DNA of 64,000 nt from Hymenobacter glacialis (GCF_001816165.1 NZ_MDZC01000101.1:1-64000), one strand, 5' to 3'; shown: positions 26,910 through 35,788, counted from the first letter of the stretch. The notes: generated by a model not told the origin, from the letters alone. Translations and numbers: made by a program.

Positions 26910-27000
26910 AGTTGTCAGTTGCTCGTTGCCGGTTGTTAGTTTGTAGCGCAGTTGTCAGTTTGCCCAATTTCTGACAACCGACAACCAGCAACTTCCAACT
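26910..27000. repeat. Palindromic repeat, family 2 (GTTGTCAGTTG), copy 2
   Basis: The left arm at 26910-26939 (AGTTGTCAGTTGCTCGTTGC and on) pairs imperfectly with 26971-27000. It shares GTTGTCAGTTG(T/C)TCGTTG with the copy before parA. It ends three bases before the TTG start of the next gene. Confidence 0.75.
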
Positions 27001-27003
27001 GAT

Positions 27004-27783
27004 TTGTTTCAACTTCTCGCCTACCTCCGCTTCTGGTTTCGCTCGGGCAATGCCCACGGGCTGCACTCGCCCTTCGTTTTTGGTCTCTACACGTCCGTGG
27101 TTCGGCACACAGGCCGGTACGGCGCCTACGAGGCCCTGGAGGCCCGGCGGCAGGAGCTACTGGCCAGCCCCGCCAGTATCAGCGTAACGGACTTCGGCGC
27201 GGGCTCTCACACAGGCGCGGGTGCTCAGCGGGGCGTCTCCGCCATTGCCCGCACCGCCGCCAAGCCGCCGCACTTGGCGCAACTGCTTTTTCGACTGGTC
27301 AATTATTTCCGGCCGGCCACCATCCTGGAGCTGGGCACCTCGCTGGGCCTGACTACCGCGTACCTGGCGGCAGCCGACTCGCGCAGCCGTGTGGTCACAC
27401 TCGAAGGCTGCCCCAACGTGGCGGCCGTGGCCCACGAAACGTTTTCCGCGTTGCACTTGGGCAACGTGGAGGTGGTTGAGGGCAACATCGATGATACGCT
27501 GGCCCCTACCCTCTCGGCCCTGGCAGCGCCACTGGACTTCGCGTTCTTCGATGGCAACCACCGCTACGAGCCCACGCTACGCTACTTCGAGTTGTGCCTA
27601 GCGCATCGCACCGACGCCTCTGTATTCGTCTTCGACGACATCCATTGGTCTGCTGACATGGAGCGGGCCTGGGAAGTCATCAAATCCCACCCCGACGTCA
27701 CGATTACCGTGGACCTCTTTTACGTTGGCTTGGTTTTCTTCCGCACGGGCCAACCCAAGCAGCACTTTTTGCTGCGGGTATGA
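27004..27783 (+). CDS. Class I SAM-dependent methyltransferase (O-methyltransferase-like), TTG start
   Basis: A 259-residue protein. The motif I region ILELGTSLGLTTAYLAAADS, the acidic VVTLEGCPNVAAVA, and DFAFFDGNHRYEPTLRYFEL fit the catechol O-methyltransferase-like group. The N-terminal FWFRSGNAHGLHSPFVFGLY is a conserved Bacteroidota addition. No ATG is available: the frame is closed by a TAG at 26944-26946 and the best start is TTG at 27004, immediately after a palindromic repeat. The repeat may have replaced the original start region. The substrate is unknown. Confidence 0.85.
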   Translation: MFQLLAYLRFWFRSGNAHGLHSPFVFGLYTSVVRHTGRYGAYEALEARRQELLASPASISVTDFGAGSHTGAGAQRGVSAIARTAAKPPHLAQLLFRLVNYFRPATILELGTSLGLTTAYLAAADSRSRVVTLEGCPNVAAVAHETFSALHLGNVEVVEGNIDDTLAPTLSALAAPLDFAFFDGNHRYEPTLRYFELCLAHRTDASVFVFDDIHWSADMERAWEVIKSHPDVTITVDLFYVGLVFFRTGQPKQHFLLRV

Positions 27784-27836
27784 GTGTAGCATCTGCTACA
27801 GCCCTCAGGCAGCTGGTTTAGCTCCACATCGCCCCG

Positions 27837-28661
27837 TTACTGAATGGCCTGGCGCACCCGTGTCAGCTTCACGAGCAGCGCTTCGAGTTGCTCGAGGGGC
27901 AGCATGTTGGCGCCGTCTGATAGGGCCGTGGCGGGCGTGGGGTGGGTTTCGATGAACAAGCCGTCGGCTCCCACGGCGATGGCCGCCTTGGCAATGGTTT
28001 CGATGAGGGCCGGCTGGCCGCCGGTCACGCCGCTGCTTTGGTTGGGGCGTTGCAGGGAGTGCGTCACGTCCATCACCACGGGCACCTGGAACTCGCGCAT
28101 GGTGGGCAGGTTGCGGAAGTCCACCACCAAATCGGAATAGCCGAAGGAGTTGCCTCGCTCGGTGAGGATGACGTGCTGGTTGCCCGACTGCCGAATCTTG
28201 TCCACAGCCCATTGCATGGCTTCCCCGTTCAGGAACTGGCCTTTTTTCACGTTTACCACCTTGCCGGTTTGGGCAGCGGCGATAAGCAGGTCGGTCTGGC
28301 GGCACAGGAAAGCCGGGATTTGCAGCACGTCCACGTACTCCGCGGCCAGCGCGGCCTCGCTTGATTCGTGGATGTCCGTGACAGTGGGCACGCCAATTTC
28401 CCGCCCTACTTTTTGCAGGATGCGCAGCGCCGTTTCGTCGCCGATGCCCGTGAAGGAATCGAGCCGCGACCGGTTGGCTTTGCGGTAAGACCCTTTGAAG
28501 ATGAAGGGAATCTGCAGTTTATCCGTCATGTGCTTGATGCGTTCGGCAATGCGCATAGCCATGTCTTCGCCTTCGATGACGCAGGGCCCGGCCATGAGGA
28601 AAAACTGGCCGGAAGTGGTGTGGCGGAAATGCGGAAGGGTGTTGGCGAGAGCTTGAAGCAT
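27837..28661 (-). CDS. kdsA: 3-deoxy-8-phosphooctulonate synthase
   Basis: A 274-residue TIM-barrel aldolase that joins phosphoenolpyruvate and arabinose 5-phosphate to make Kdo 8-phosphate for lipopolysaccharide. Motifs: FFLMAGPCVIEGEDMA, FKGSYRKANRSR, IQIPAF-type DVLQIPAFLCRQTDLL, and VMDVTHSLQRPNQ. The residue after AGP is Cys27, as in metal-dependent KdsA of Aquifex, whereas the metal-free E. coli type has Asn. The ATG at 28659-28661 is used. The TPMT-like gene lies seven bases upstream, so the two are probably one transcript. Confidence 0.95.
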   Translation of the reverse strand: MLQALANTLPHFRHTTSGQFFLMAGPCVIEGEDMAMRIAERIKHMTDKLQIPFIFKGSYRKANRSRLDSFTGIGDETALRILQKVGREIGVPTVTDIHESSEAALAAEYVDVLQIPAFLCRQTDLLIAAAQTGKVVNVKKGQFLNGEAMQWAVDKIRQSGNQHVILTERGNSFGYSDLVVDFRNLPTMREFQVPVVMDVTHSLQRPNQSSGVTGGQPALIETIAKAAIAVGADGLFIETHPTPATALSDGANMLPLEQLEALLVKLTRVRQAIQ

Positions 28662-28668
28662 GGGCAAA

Positions 28669-29277
28669 TTATTTCTTTTTCAAACAGATAAACAGCTCCC
28701 GCCCCTGCCGGGGCTTAAGCGAATTAGTCGCGGTTTCGAAGTGCCGGAAGTTGAAATACGGCGCGAAGTAGGCGCGGTATTCCGCTTTGCTTCCCCCAAA
28801 GGGTGGCTCCTGCACCGGGCCAAAATCGGTATCGAAGAGCAGCCCCATGAGGGTGCCGCCGGGCCGCAGCAGCGCCGCGCACTGCTTGGCGTAGGCGGGA
28901 CGCAAGACGGGGTTGAGTGCACAAAAAAACGTCTGCTCCACAATCAAATCGTAGGGCTGTTCGTTAGGCAGGGCAAAGAAATCGGCCAGCAAAAGATGCT
29001 CCTTGGGAAACGTTGGCGCGCGCGCGGCCAGGTCGGCCAGGGGTTCCGGGGCCAGGTCGGCCACAAAAACATGTTCAAACCCCATCTGATGCAAGTACTC
29101 GGCCTCGTAGGCCCGGCCGGCCCCCGGAATAAGGATGCGGGGCTGCTGGCTAACATCCAATTGGTCGAAATAGGCACGCAGCGGCGGGGTAATGCCGTGG
29201 GCGTCCCAACCGTCGCGCCCCGCCACATAACGCTCTCGCCAGTAGGCTGCATCGAAGTCTGAAAAAAACGATTTCAT
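28669..29277 (-). CDS. Thiopurine S-methyltransferase-family methyltransferase
   Basis: A 202-residue SAM-dependent enzyme of the TPMT family. The N-terminal FFSDFDAAYWRERYVAGRDG, then WDAHGITPPL, is diagnostic, followed by motif I RILIPGAGRAYEAEYL and DLIVEQTFFCALNP. TPMT-family proteins in bacteria methylate small thiols, selenium or tellurium compounds; the natural substrate here cannot be told. It is seven bases upstream of kdsA on the same strand, and the pairing probably reflects shared transcription rather than a shared pathway. A TACCTTTG box lies at 29334-29341 on this strand. Confidence 0.88.
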   Translation of the reverse strand: MKSFFSDFDAAYWRERYVAGRDGWDAHGITPPLRAYFDQLDVSQQPRILIPGAGRAYEAEYLHQMGFEHVFVADLAPEPLADLAARAPTFPKEHLLLADFFALPNEQPYDLIVEQTFFCALNPVLRPAYAKQCAALLRPGGTLMGLLFDTDFGPVQEPPFGGSKAEYRAYFAPYFNFRHFETATNSLKPRQGRELFICLKKK

Positions 29278-29403
29278 TTCCTATCAGTAGACATAAAACT
29301 TGCCAGGGCGCGGAAGTCACCTATTTTTACGCCCAAAGGTAAGCGCCGTAATGCGGCAGGCACCCTACATTCTTTACGCTTTTTCTTGTTTAACAATCCC
29401 CGC

Positions 29404-30354
29404 ATGGACCCAAACGAAAATCCCGAACCCCGCTCCAACAACAGCAAAGTCCTTCTGTGGGTAGCCCTCGTCGCCGTATTGCTTGGCATCAACGGCGTCC
29501 TGTTTTACCTCAACCAGCAGAAAGGCCAGAAGAACGAGGAACTGACCACCGAAGTAAAAGCCAAGGACAGCAAGCTACAAGAGCAAATCAAGCAATACGA
29601 AGCATTGAAGGCTGATTTTGAGCGCCAAAGCCAGGAATTGCAAGGCCTGGGCCTGAGCAACGACTCGCTGGTAGCCAAGATTGCGACCGTCAATGCCGAC
29701 CTGCTCAAGCTACGCTCGTTTAAGGCGGGCAGCTTCTCCATTGCCCAGCAAAACCTCTTTAAGCAGCGCGCCGTGAACTTAGAGGGCCAGCTTCGTAAAA
29801 AGGACAACGACATTGCCCAGCTTAAGAAGGACAACGAGACGCTTTACACCGAAACCACCACCCTTAAGGAGCGCCAAAACAAGCTGACCGATACCATCAG
29901 CACCATTGCCCGCACCAACCAGGAGCTTTCCGAAAAGGTAACCGTGGCCTCGCGTCTGCAGTCCGAGAATATCAAGGTGGCCGTTATCAATTCCAACAAC
30001 AAGGAGAAAGACGACGACAAAGACGAGTTTAAGGCCCGGCGCGTGGAGAAAGTACGCGTGAGCTTCAACCTGGCCCGCAACGACGTGTCGCCAAAGGAAA
30101 CCAAAGCCATTTACATGCGCATCCTGGAGCCCGACGGCGCCGCGCTCTACAACCTGAGCACGGGCGGCGGCACCTTCACCGTGGACGGCCAGGAGGCTTT
30201 CTACACCCAGAAGCAGGACGTGGTGTACGACAACTCCAAGCAGAATCTGGACTTCGTGTACGCCAAAGGCGCCGAATACAAGAAAGGCCTGCACACCGTG
30301 GAACTGTACGAAAGCGGCCAGCTGATGGGCAAAACCACTTTCACCCTGAAGTAA
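29404..30354 (+). CDS. Membrane-anchored coiled-coil protein
   Basis: A 316-residue protein: a short charged N-terminus, one transmembrane helix (VLLWVALVAVLLGINGVLFY), about 150 residues of Lys/Glu/Gln/Leu heptads predicted as coiled coil, and a C-terminal beta-rich domain (RVEKVRVSFNLARNDVSPKE to KTTFTLK). The C-terminal domain is conserved in Bacteroidota proteins of the same layout, but I know no function. The topology suggests a periplasmic rod ending in a globular domain. The ATG at 29404 follows a short leader. A bidirectional terminator separates it from convergent cphA. Confidence 0.78.
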   Translation: MDPNENPEPRSNNSKVLLWVALVAVLLGINGVLFYLNQQKGQKNEELTTEVKAKDSKLQEQIKQYEALKADFERQSQELQGLGLSNDSLVAKIATVNADLLKLRSFKAGSFSIAQQNLFKQRAVNLEGQLRKKDNDIAQLKKDNETLYTETTTLKERQNKLTDTISTIARTNQELSEKVTVASRLQSENIKVAVINSNNKEKDDDKDEFKARRVEKVRVSFNLARNDVSPKETKAIYMRILEPDGAALYNLSTGGGTFTVDGQEAFYTQKQDVVYDNSKQNLDFVYAKGAEYKKGLHTVELYESGQLMGKTTFTLK

Positions 30355-30411
30355 CAAAGGGTTTGCAACGGTTCGCAGCACACTGCGCCGTTGCGGATTT
30401 CAGCCCCCCAG

Positions 30412-30448
30412 AAAAAGAGCCCGCTTCATCACGAAGCGGGCTCTTTTT
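30412..30448. terminator. Bidirectional terminator
   Basis: AAAAAGAGCCCGCTTC and GAAGCGGGCTCTTTTT are exact complements around a 5-base loop, giving T runs on both strands. It lies between the coiled-coil gene and convergent cphA and can serve both. Confidence 0.92.
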
Positions 30449-30472
30449 GCTGGGGGCTGCTGCGTATTGTGG

Positions 30473-33112
30473 CTATTCGGTAGCCACGCTGGTCTCGTAC
30501 TTGTCGAGCTTGGCCAGCACCGCTGCAATATTCTCGGTAAAAAGCGTGATGACGGCACCTTCCGGGGCGGTTTCCAGGGCGTAGTCGATGGCGTCCATTT
30601 CCTTTTCGATGTAGGTAATGGGCAAGTCTGGTTTGTCGAGGCGCAGGCCGCGCACCATCAGTGCCTTGATTTCCTCGGCGGTTTTGCCGCGCAGGTCGCT
30701 GTCCTGCCGTAGCACCACTTCATCAAATATTCGCCCGGCAATGCGGGAGAAGCCCAACGTATCCTCGTCGCGGCGGTCGCCCAGGCCCGATACCACCCCA
30801 ATTTTACGGGTAGCCGGCGTGGCGTCCATAAACGCCCCAAATTTCAAAATACCGGCCGTGTTGTGGGCATAGTCCACGATGACTTCGTATTTCGGAAACC
30901 TGTACACATTCATACGGCCCGGGGTTTTCGCCCCCGACGGCACAAACGTGCGCAGCGCTGTCTTGATATCGTCGCGGTCGAAACCGGCCAGATAGCCAGC
31001 CAGCGCGGCTGCCAGGCTGTTCTCAATGTTGAAGCCGGCCCGGCCGCCAAACGTAATCGGAAATTCGGCGGCCCGGTCGATGCGCAGCTTGTAGCTGTTT
31101 TTGTAGATGGTGATGTAGCCCTCCTCGTACACGGCGGCCACGCCGCCGCCCTCCACGTGCTCAATGATGCGCGGGTTGTTCTCGTCCATGCTGAAGAGCG
31201 CCACGCGGCAGTCCACGGTGCGGGCCATGGCGTACACCAGGTCGTCGTCGGCGTTGAGCACGGCCCAGCCGTTTTTGCGCACCGTGCGGGGCAGCACGCC
31301 TTTCACGGCCGCCATTTCTTCTACGGTGTTGATGTCGCGCATGCCCAGGTGGTCGGCCGCCACGTTGGTCACCACCGCAATGTCGCAGTTGTGGAAGCCC
31401 AAGCCAGAGCGCAGCATGCCGCCCCGGGCGGTTTCGAGCACGGCGAAGTTCACGGTGGGGTCCTTGAGTACAAACTCGGCACTTTGGCCGCCGGTGCAGT
31501 CACCGGTTTGCAGCTGCACGCCCTGAATGTAGATACCGTCGGTGGTGGTGAAGCCTACTTTGTAGCCTTTGCTGGCCACCAGGTGCGCAATGAGGCGCGT
31601 GGTGGTGGTTTTGCCGTTGGTGCCGGTGATGGCAATGATGGGAATGCGGGCGGGCTTGCCGGGAGGAAACAGCATGTCGACCACCGGCGCGGCCACGTTG
31701 CGCGGCAGGCCCTCGGCGGGCGCAATGTGCATGCGGAAGCCCGGCGCGGCGTTCACCTCAATCACGGCGCCGCGGCTCTCGTTGAGCGGCACGGCAATGT
31801 CCGTAGCCATCAGGTCGATTCCGCAGATATCGAGGCCCACAATGCCGGCTACCCGCTCGGCCAGCAGCACGTTGTAGGGGTGCATCAGGTCGGTTACGTC
31901 GGCAGCCGTGCCGCCGGTGCTGATGTTGGCCGTGCTTTTCAGGTACAGCGTTTCGTCGGCGGGCAGCACCGATTCCAGCGTGAGGTCTTTGTTGGCGAGG
32001 ATGTCCAGCGTGTGCTTGTCGGCTTTGATGGCGGTCAGCACTTTTTCGTGGCCCACGCCACGACGCGGGTCTTTGTTTACTGCATCAATCAGCTGCTGGA
32101 TGGTGCGGCTGCCGTCGCCGGTCACGGCGGCCGGCGTGCGCTTGGCGGCGGCAATGAGCTTGCCGTTCACCACCAGCAGCCGGAAGTCAAATCCTTCAAT
32201 AAACTGCTCCACAATCACGGCCCGTGAGTAAACCTGCGCGGCTTTCAGGCCCTCGGCCGCATCATTCCAGTTCATGATGCGGATGGTGGCGCCCTTGCCG
32301 TGGTTGCCGTTGAGCGGCTTGGTCACGATGGGAAAACCCAGCTCGTCGATGGCGTCGCGCAGGGCATCTTCCGAGTACACGGTAGTGCCGCGCGGCACGG
32401 GCACGCCCGCGTCTTTAAGCATGTCTTTGGTGCGGTTTTTATTGCCGGCCACTTCCACGCCGGCGTGCGACGTGTTACTGGTAGTGGTGGCCCAGATGCG
32501 CTTCTGGTTCACGCCATAACCCAGCTGAATAATGTTACTGTGCTTGAGCGCGATGTAGGGAATGTTGCGCGAAGCCGCTTCGGCCACAATGCTGTAGGTG
32601 CTGGGGCCGATAAATTCATCCTCACGGATTTCGTGCAGCTCATCAATGATGGGCTTGAGGTCAACCTTCTCCCCTTTGCAGCAGGTTTCTACAACTTCCA
32701 AGGCCGTTTCAAGGGCCCGGCGCCCGGCCCGCTCCTCCTGGTACGTAAACACCACATACTCCACGCCTTCTTCCTGCGCAGGGTACGACTTGCCCCAGTA
32801 CACGGGCATGCCGGCCAGGCGCTGCAGCTCCAGGGCAATGTGGTAGATGACGTGGCCCAGCGGCTCGCCGTCGTTCAACTGGTCCAAATCCAGCGGGGGG
32901 CGCTTGGCTGCCTGCTTGCCGCCGCTCATGCCGCCGGGCTGCGGCTGCCCGATGTTGGGAAACAGCTGCATCAGCCGCCCGCCCAACTCCGGTACCGTAT
33001 TTGACCATTTCCCCGCGAACTCCTCCAAATCAACTTTAGCAACAATGAGCTTGGTATGCTTTACAGACCAATAGCTGGGGCCGCGCATGGTGCGCAGGTC
33101 AATAATCTTCAT
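30473..33112 (-). CDS. cphA: Cyanophycin synthetase
   Basis: An 879-residue ATP-dependent ligase that polymerises Asp and Arg into cyanophycin, a cytosolic nitrogen reserve. An N-terminal domain (residues 1-160) is followed by an ATP-grasp domain (NKNRTKDMLKDAGVPVPRGT, then PLNGNHGKGATI) that adds Asp. A Mur-ligase-like domain has its P-loop GTNGKTTTT at 497-505 and adds Arg. The length matches CphA1. No cyanophycinase (cphB) or isoaspartyl dipeptidase gene is adjacent, which is unusual, so turnover genes must lie elsewhere or the product differs. Confidence 0.94.
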   Translation of the reverse strand: MKIIDLRTMRGPSYWSVKHTKLIVAKVDLEEFAGKWSNTVPELGGRLMQLFPNIGQPQPGGMSGGKQAAKRPPLDLDQLNDGEPLGHVIYHIALELQRLAGMPVYWGKSYPAQEEGVEYVVFTYQEERAGRRALETALEVVETCCKGEKVDLKPIIDELHEIREDEFIGPSTYSIVAEAASRNIPYIALKHSNIIQLGYGVNQKRIWATTTSNTSHAGVEVAGNKNRTKDMLKDAGVPVPRGTTVYSEDALRDAIDELGFPIVTKPLNGNHGKGATIRIMNWNDAAEGLKAAQVYSRAVIVEQFIEGFDFRLLVVNGKLIAAAKRTPAAVTGDGSRTIQQLIDAVNKDPRRGVGHEKVLTAIKADKHTLDILANKDLTLESVLPADETLYLKSTANISTGGTAADVTDLMHPYNVLLAERVAGIVGLDICGIDLMATDIAVPLNESRGAVIEVNAAPGFRMHIAPAEGLPRNVAAPVVDMLFPPGKPARIPIIAITGTNGKTTTTRLIAHLVASKGYKVGFTTTDGIYIQGVQLQTGDCTGGQSAEFVLKDPTVNFAVLETARGGMLRSGLGFHNCDIAVVTNVAADHLGMRDINTVEEMAAVKGVLPRTVRKNGWAVLNADDDLVYAMARTVDCRVALFSMDENNPRIIEHVEGGGVAAVYEEGYITIYKNSYKLRIDRAAEFPITFGGRAGFNIENSLAAALAGYLAGFDRDDIKTALRTFVPSGAKTPGRMNVYRFPKYEVIVDYAHNTAGILKFGAFMDATPATRKIGVVSGLGDRRDEDTLGFSRIAGRIFDEVVLRQDSDLRGKTAEEIKALMVRGLRLDKPDLPITYIEKEMDAIDYALETAPEGAVITLFTENIAAVLAKLDKYETSVATE

Positions 33113-33220
33113 ATATGGAAGGAAAAAGAACGTTTAGAATCCCCTACGTAAGAGGATATGGCTTGGCTGCTAAATTTAGGCACAAGCCAGCTAAAACCCG
33201 CGAATCATTGCTTGAGCTTA

Positions 33221-33261
33221 AAAAAAAAGCCCCGTTTGCCAATCGGCAAACGGGGCTTTTT
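33221..33261. terminator. Bidirectional terminator between tRNA-Cys and cphA
   Basis: AAAGCCCCGTTTGCC and GGCAAACGGGGCTTT form a perfect stem with A/T runs outside. On the minus strand it ends the tRNA-Cys transcript 14 bases after the tRNA. Confidence 0.9.
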
Positions 33262-33274
33262 CAAAACTAATCAG

Positions 33275-33345
33275 AGGTGACGGGCGGATTCGAACCGCCG
33301 TAGGAGGTTTTGCAGACCTCTACCTAGCCACTCGGTCACGTCACC
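33275..33345 (-). tRNA. tRNA-Cys (anticodon GCA)
   Basis: A 71-nt tRNA on the minus strand. The acceptor stem is GGTGACG/CGTCACC with discriminator T (U), as usual for tRNA-Cys. The anticodon arm is GAGGT-CTGCAAA-ACCTC, placing GCA at positions 34-36. The T arm is GCGG-TTCGAAT-CCGC. CCA is not encoded. A promoter lies just upstream and a terminator just downstream, so it is an independent unit. Confidence 0.95.
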
Positions 33346-33366
33346 AGTAGTGGTCTTTTGGGAGCG

Positions 33367-33397
33367 CAAAGGTAAGCAGCCGGTTTGGGGTAGGCAA
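33367..33397 (-). promoter_or_regulatory. tRNA-Cys promoter
   Basis: Read on the minus strand: TTG (33397-33395), 20 bases, TACCTTTG (33374-33367). This fits TTG-N17-23-TAnnTTTG. Transcription would start a few bases later, shortly before the tRNA 5' end at 33345. Confidence 0.72.
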
Positions 33398-33410
33398 GGC
33401 AACAGCACAA

Positions 33411-33439
33411 AAAAAGCCCCGGCGTTGCGGCCGGGGCTC
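33411..33439 (-). terminator. rpsA terminator
   Basis: On the minus strand AGCCCCGGCC pairs with GCCGGGGCT across a short loop and is followed by a seven-T run. It starts 22 bases after the rpsA stop. Confidence 0.85.
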
Positions 33440-33460
33440 TTCTCTACTCACAACCAGGCA

Positions 33461-35788
33461 CTAGGCTTTGGTTTCCTCGTCCTTTTTGTCGGCGTCGTCG
33501 CCGGCAACCAGGCCTTTGGCTTTCTCAACCAGGTCGCCGGCTACTTCCGAAGCTTTGGTGAAAGCTTCCGAGTGGGTCACGGCATCCACAGCGTCGGAGG
33601 CAGCGTGCTTCACTTTGTCGAAGGTCTCGTTGTGCGAAACGGCTTCGGCAGCGTCAGCGGCCACTTCTTTCACTTTGTCGAGAGCGGCAGCAGCGGCACC
33701 GGTGATGCCAGCGAGCAAACCACCTTCTGCCTCAGCAGGGGGAGCGGCTTTCTTGGCAGCAGGAGCCTCAGCAGCAGGAGCAGTACCCTCGATGGTGGCA
33801 GCAGCCTGAGCGGCAGCCTCTGGGGTAGCCGCGCCGTCGGCCAGGGCCTGAGCGTTGTCGGGACCAGCAGCGGGAACCTTGGCAGCTTTCTTAGCAGCTA
33901 CCGACGTTTGGTCGGCTACAGCGGGCTCGGTGGCGGGCTTGGTAGCGGCAGCAGCTTTCAGCTTCTGCTCACCAGCCTTGCGCTCGTTGCCCATCATCTG
34001 GTCGCGCAGGGCGCTCAGCGCGTCAAGGTCGCCCAAAGTCGACTTCTCTTCGGTCTTCTTCAGGTCGCTGATTTTGCCTTCACCCTGCGTTTCACCGCTC
34101 TTGGTGTTGGTCTTCTTCTTGAACTTGGCATTGCGGCTGTCGTCCTCAGCAGCGGCTTCTTTGTTGAAGATGGCCGTGTGCGAGAGTACAATGCGACGGT
34201 CGTCCTTCGAGAATTCCGTTACGCGGAAGTCCAGCGCTTCGCCGTTCTCGGCGTTGCTGCCGTCCTCTTTCACCAGAGACTTGGGGTATGCGAAGCCCTC
34301 GATGCCGTAAGGCAATTCGAGTACTGCGCCACGCTCCGACTTCTCGGTAATGGTAGCACGGTGTACCGAGCCGGGGGTGAACACCGACTGGAACGTATCC
34401 CAGGGGTTTTCTTCCAGCTGCTTGTGGCCCAGGGCCAGGCGACGGGCGCCCAGGTCCAGCTCCAACACTACCACGTCCAGCTTGTCGCCCACCTTCACCA
34501 TTTCCGATGGGTGCTTGATTTTCTTGGTCCACGACAGGTCCGAAACGTGCACGAGGCCGTCCACACCTTCTTCCAGCTCAACGAACAGGCCGAAGTTGGT
34601 CAGGTTGCGCACGAGGCCGCTGTGCTTGCTGCCCACGGCGTACTTGTCGCCGAAGTCGCCACGCGTCCAGGGGTCTTCGGTCAGTTGCTTGATGCCGAGG
34701 CTCATCTTGCGGTCTTCGCGGTCGAGCGTCAGAATCTGCGCTTCTACCGTGTCGCCCTGCTTGATGAAGTCCTGCGGGTTGCGCAGGTGCTGGCTCCAGC
34801 TCATTTCCGACACGTGGATGAGGCCTTCCACACCGGGTACCACTTCCATGAAAGCGCCGTAGTCGGCCACGTTCACGATGCGGCCCGATACTTTGGAGCC
34901 GGGCTGCAGGTCGGCGGGCAGCGAATCCCATGGGTGGGGAGTGAGCTGCTTCAGGCCGAGGCTGATACGCTTCTTGGCTTCGTCGAAGTCCAGTACCACG
35001 ATGTTCAGCTTCTGGTCCAACTGGAGTACTTCGCTCGGGTGAGCGATGCGGCCCCACGAGATGTCCGTGATGTGCAGCAGACCGTCGACACCGCCGAGGT
35101 CGATAAACACACCAAAGTTGGTCATGTTCTTGATGTTGCCTTCCAGAATCTGGCCTTTCTCAAGGTTGTTCAGGATAGCCTCACGCTGCTTCTCGAGGTC
35201 TTTCTCGATGAGTACTTTGTGCGAAACCACGACGTTGTCGAAAGCGGAGTTGATTTTCACAACTTTCACTTCCATGCGACGGCCAACATAAATGTCGAAG
35301 TCGCGGATAGGCTTCACGTCGATTTGCGAGCCGGGCAGGAAGGCTTCTACGCCGTCGAGCTCCATGATGAGGCCGCCTTTGGTGCGACGCTTCACTACGC
35401 CTTCGAGGATGGTGTCCAACTCGAGGGCATCGTAAATAGCCTTCCAAGCCTGCTTGATTTTAGCTTTCTTACGGCTCAGGATGAGCTGGCCGTTGGCATC
35501 TTCCTGGTCTTCGATGAATACCTCTACCGTGTCGCCGATTTTCAAATCGGGCAGGTCGCGGAATTCAGTAATCGACACCAGACCATCGGATTTGAAGCCG
35601 ATGTTCAGGATTACGTCGCGGTCGGTGATGCCAACTACGGTACCCGTCACTACTTCTTCCTCCTGAACAGTGGTCAGCGTGTCGCCGTACATCTGCTCCA
35701 TTTCGGCGCGCTGGTCGGCCGAATAGTTACCGCCGAAGCCGGTGGCTCCTACGTTGTCCCAATCAAAATCGTCAATCAAATCTGCCAT
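33461..35788 (-). CDS. rpsA: 30S ribosomal protein S1 with long Ala/Lys-rich C-terminal extension
   Basis: A 775-residue protein. Residues 1-540 carry six S1 (OB-fold) RNA-binding repeats, recognisable by GxVxxxxxxGxFVxL-type cores and the GLIHVSEMSW/GLVHVSDLSW signatures. The usual Bacteroidota linker end (TLGDLDALSALRDQMMG) is at about 584-600. Residues 601-775 are extra: an Ala/Pro/Lys-rich stretch, then about 55 residues of amphipathic repeats (LDKVKEVAADAAEAVSHNET, FDKVKHAASDAVDAV) like LEA or AlgP/histone-H1-type tails, ending in an acidic DDADKKDEETKA. S1 brings mRNA to the ribosome; the tail may bind RNA or act as a stress chaperone (inference). Confidence 0.96.
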   Translation of the reverse strand: MADLIDDFDWDNVGATGFGGNYSADQRAEMEQMYGDTLTTVQEEEVVTGTVVGITDRDVILNIGFKSDGLVSITEFRDLPDLKIGDTVEVFIEDQEDANGQLILSRKKAKIKQAWKAIYDALELDTILEGVVKRRTKGGLIMELDGVEAFLPGSQIDVKPIRDFDIYVGRRMEVKVVKINSAFDNVVVSHKVLIEKDLEKQREAILNNLEKGQILEGNIKNMTNFGVFIDLGGVDGLLHITDISWGRIAHPSEVLQLDQKLNIVVLDFDEAKKRISLGLKQLTPHPWDSLPADLQPGSKVSGRIVNVADYGAFMEVVPGVEGLIHVSEMSWSQHLRNPQDFIKQGDTVEAQILTLDREDRKMSLGIKQLTEDPWTRGDFGDKYAVGSKHSGLVRNLTNFGLFVELEEGVDGLVHVSDLSWTKKIKHPSEMVKVGDKLDVVVLELDLGARRLALGHKQLEENPWDTFQSVFTPGSVHRATITEKSERGAVLELPYGIEGFAYPKSLVKEDGSNAENGEALDFRVTEFSKDDRRIVLSHTAIFNKEAAAEDDSRNAKFKKKTNTKSGETQGEGKISDLKKTEEKSTLGDLDALSALRDQMMGNERKAGEQKLKAAAATKPATEPAVADQTSVAAKKAAKVPAAGPDNAQALADGAATPEAAAQAAATIEGTAPAAEAPAAKKAAPPAEAEGGLLAGITGAAAAALDKVKEVAADAAEAVSHNETFDKVKHAASDAVDAVTHSEAFTKASEVAGDLVEKAKGLVAGDDADKKDEETKA

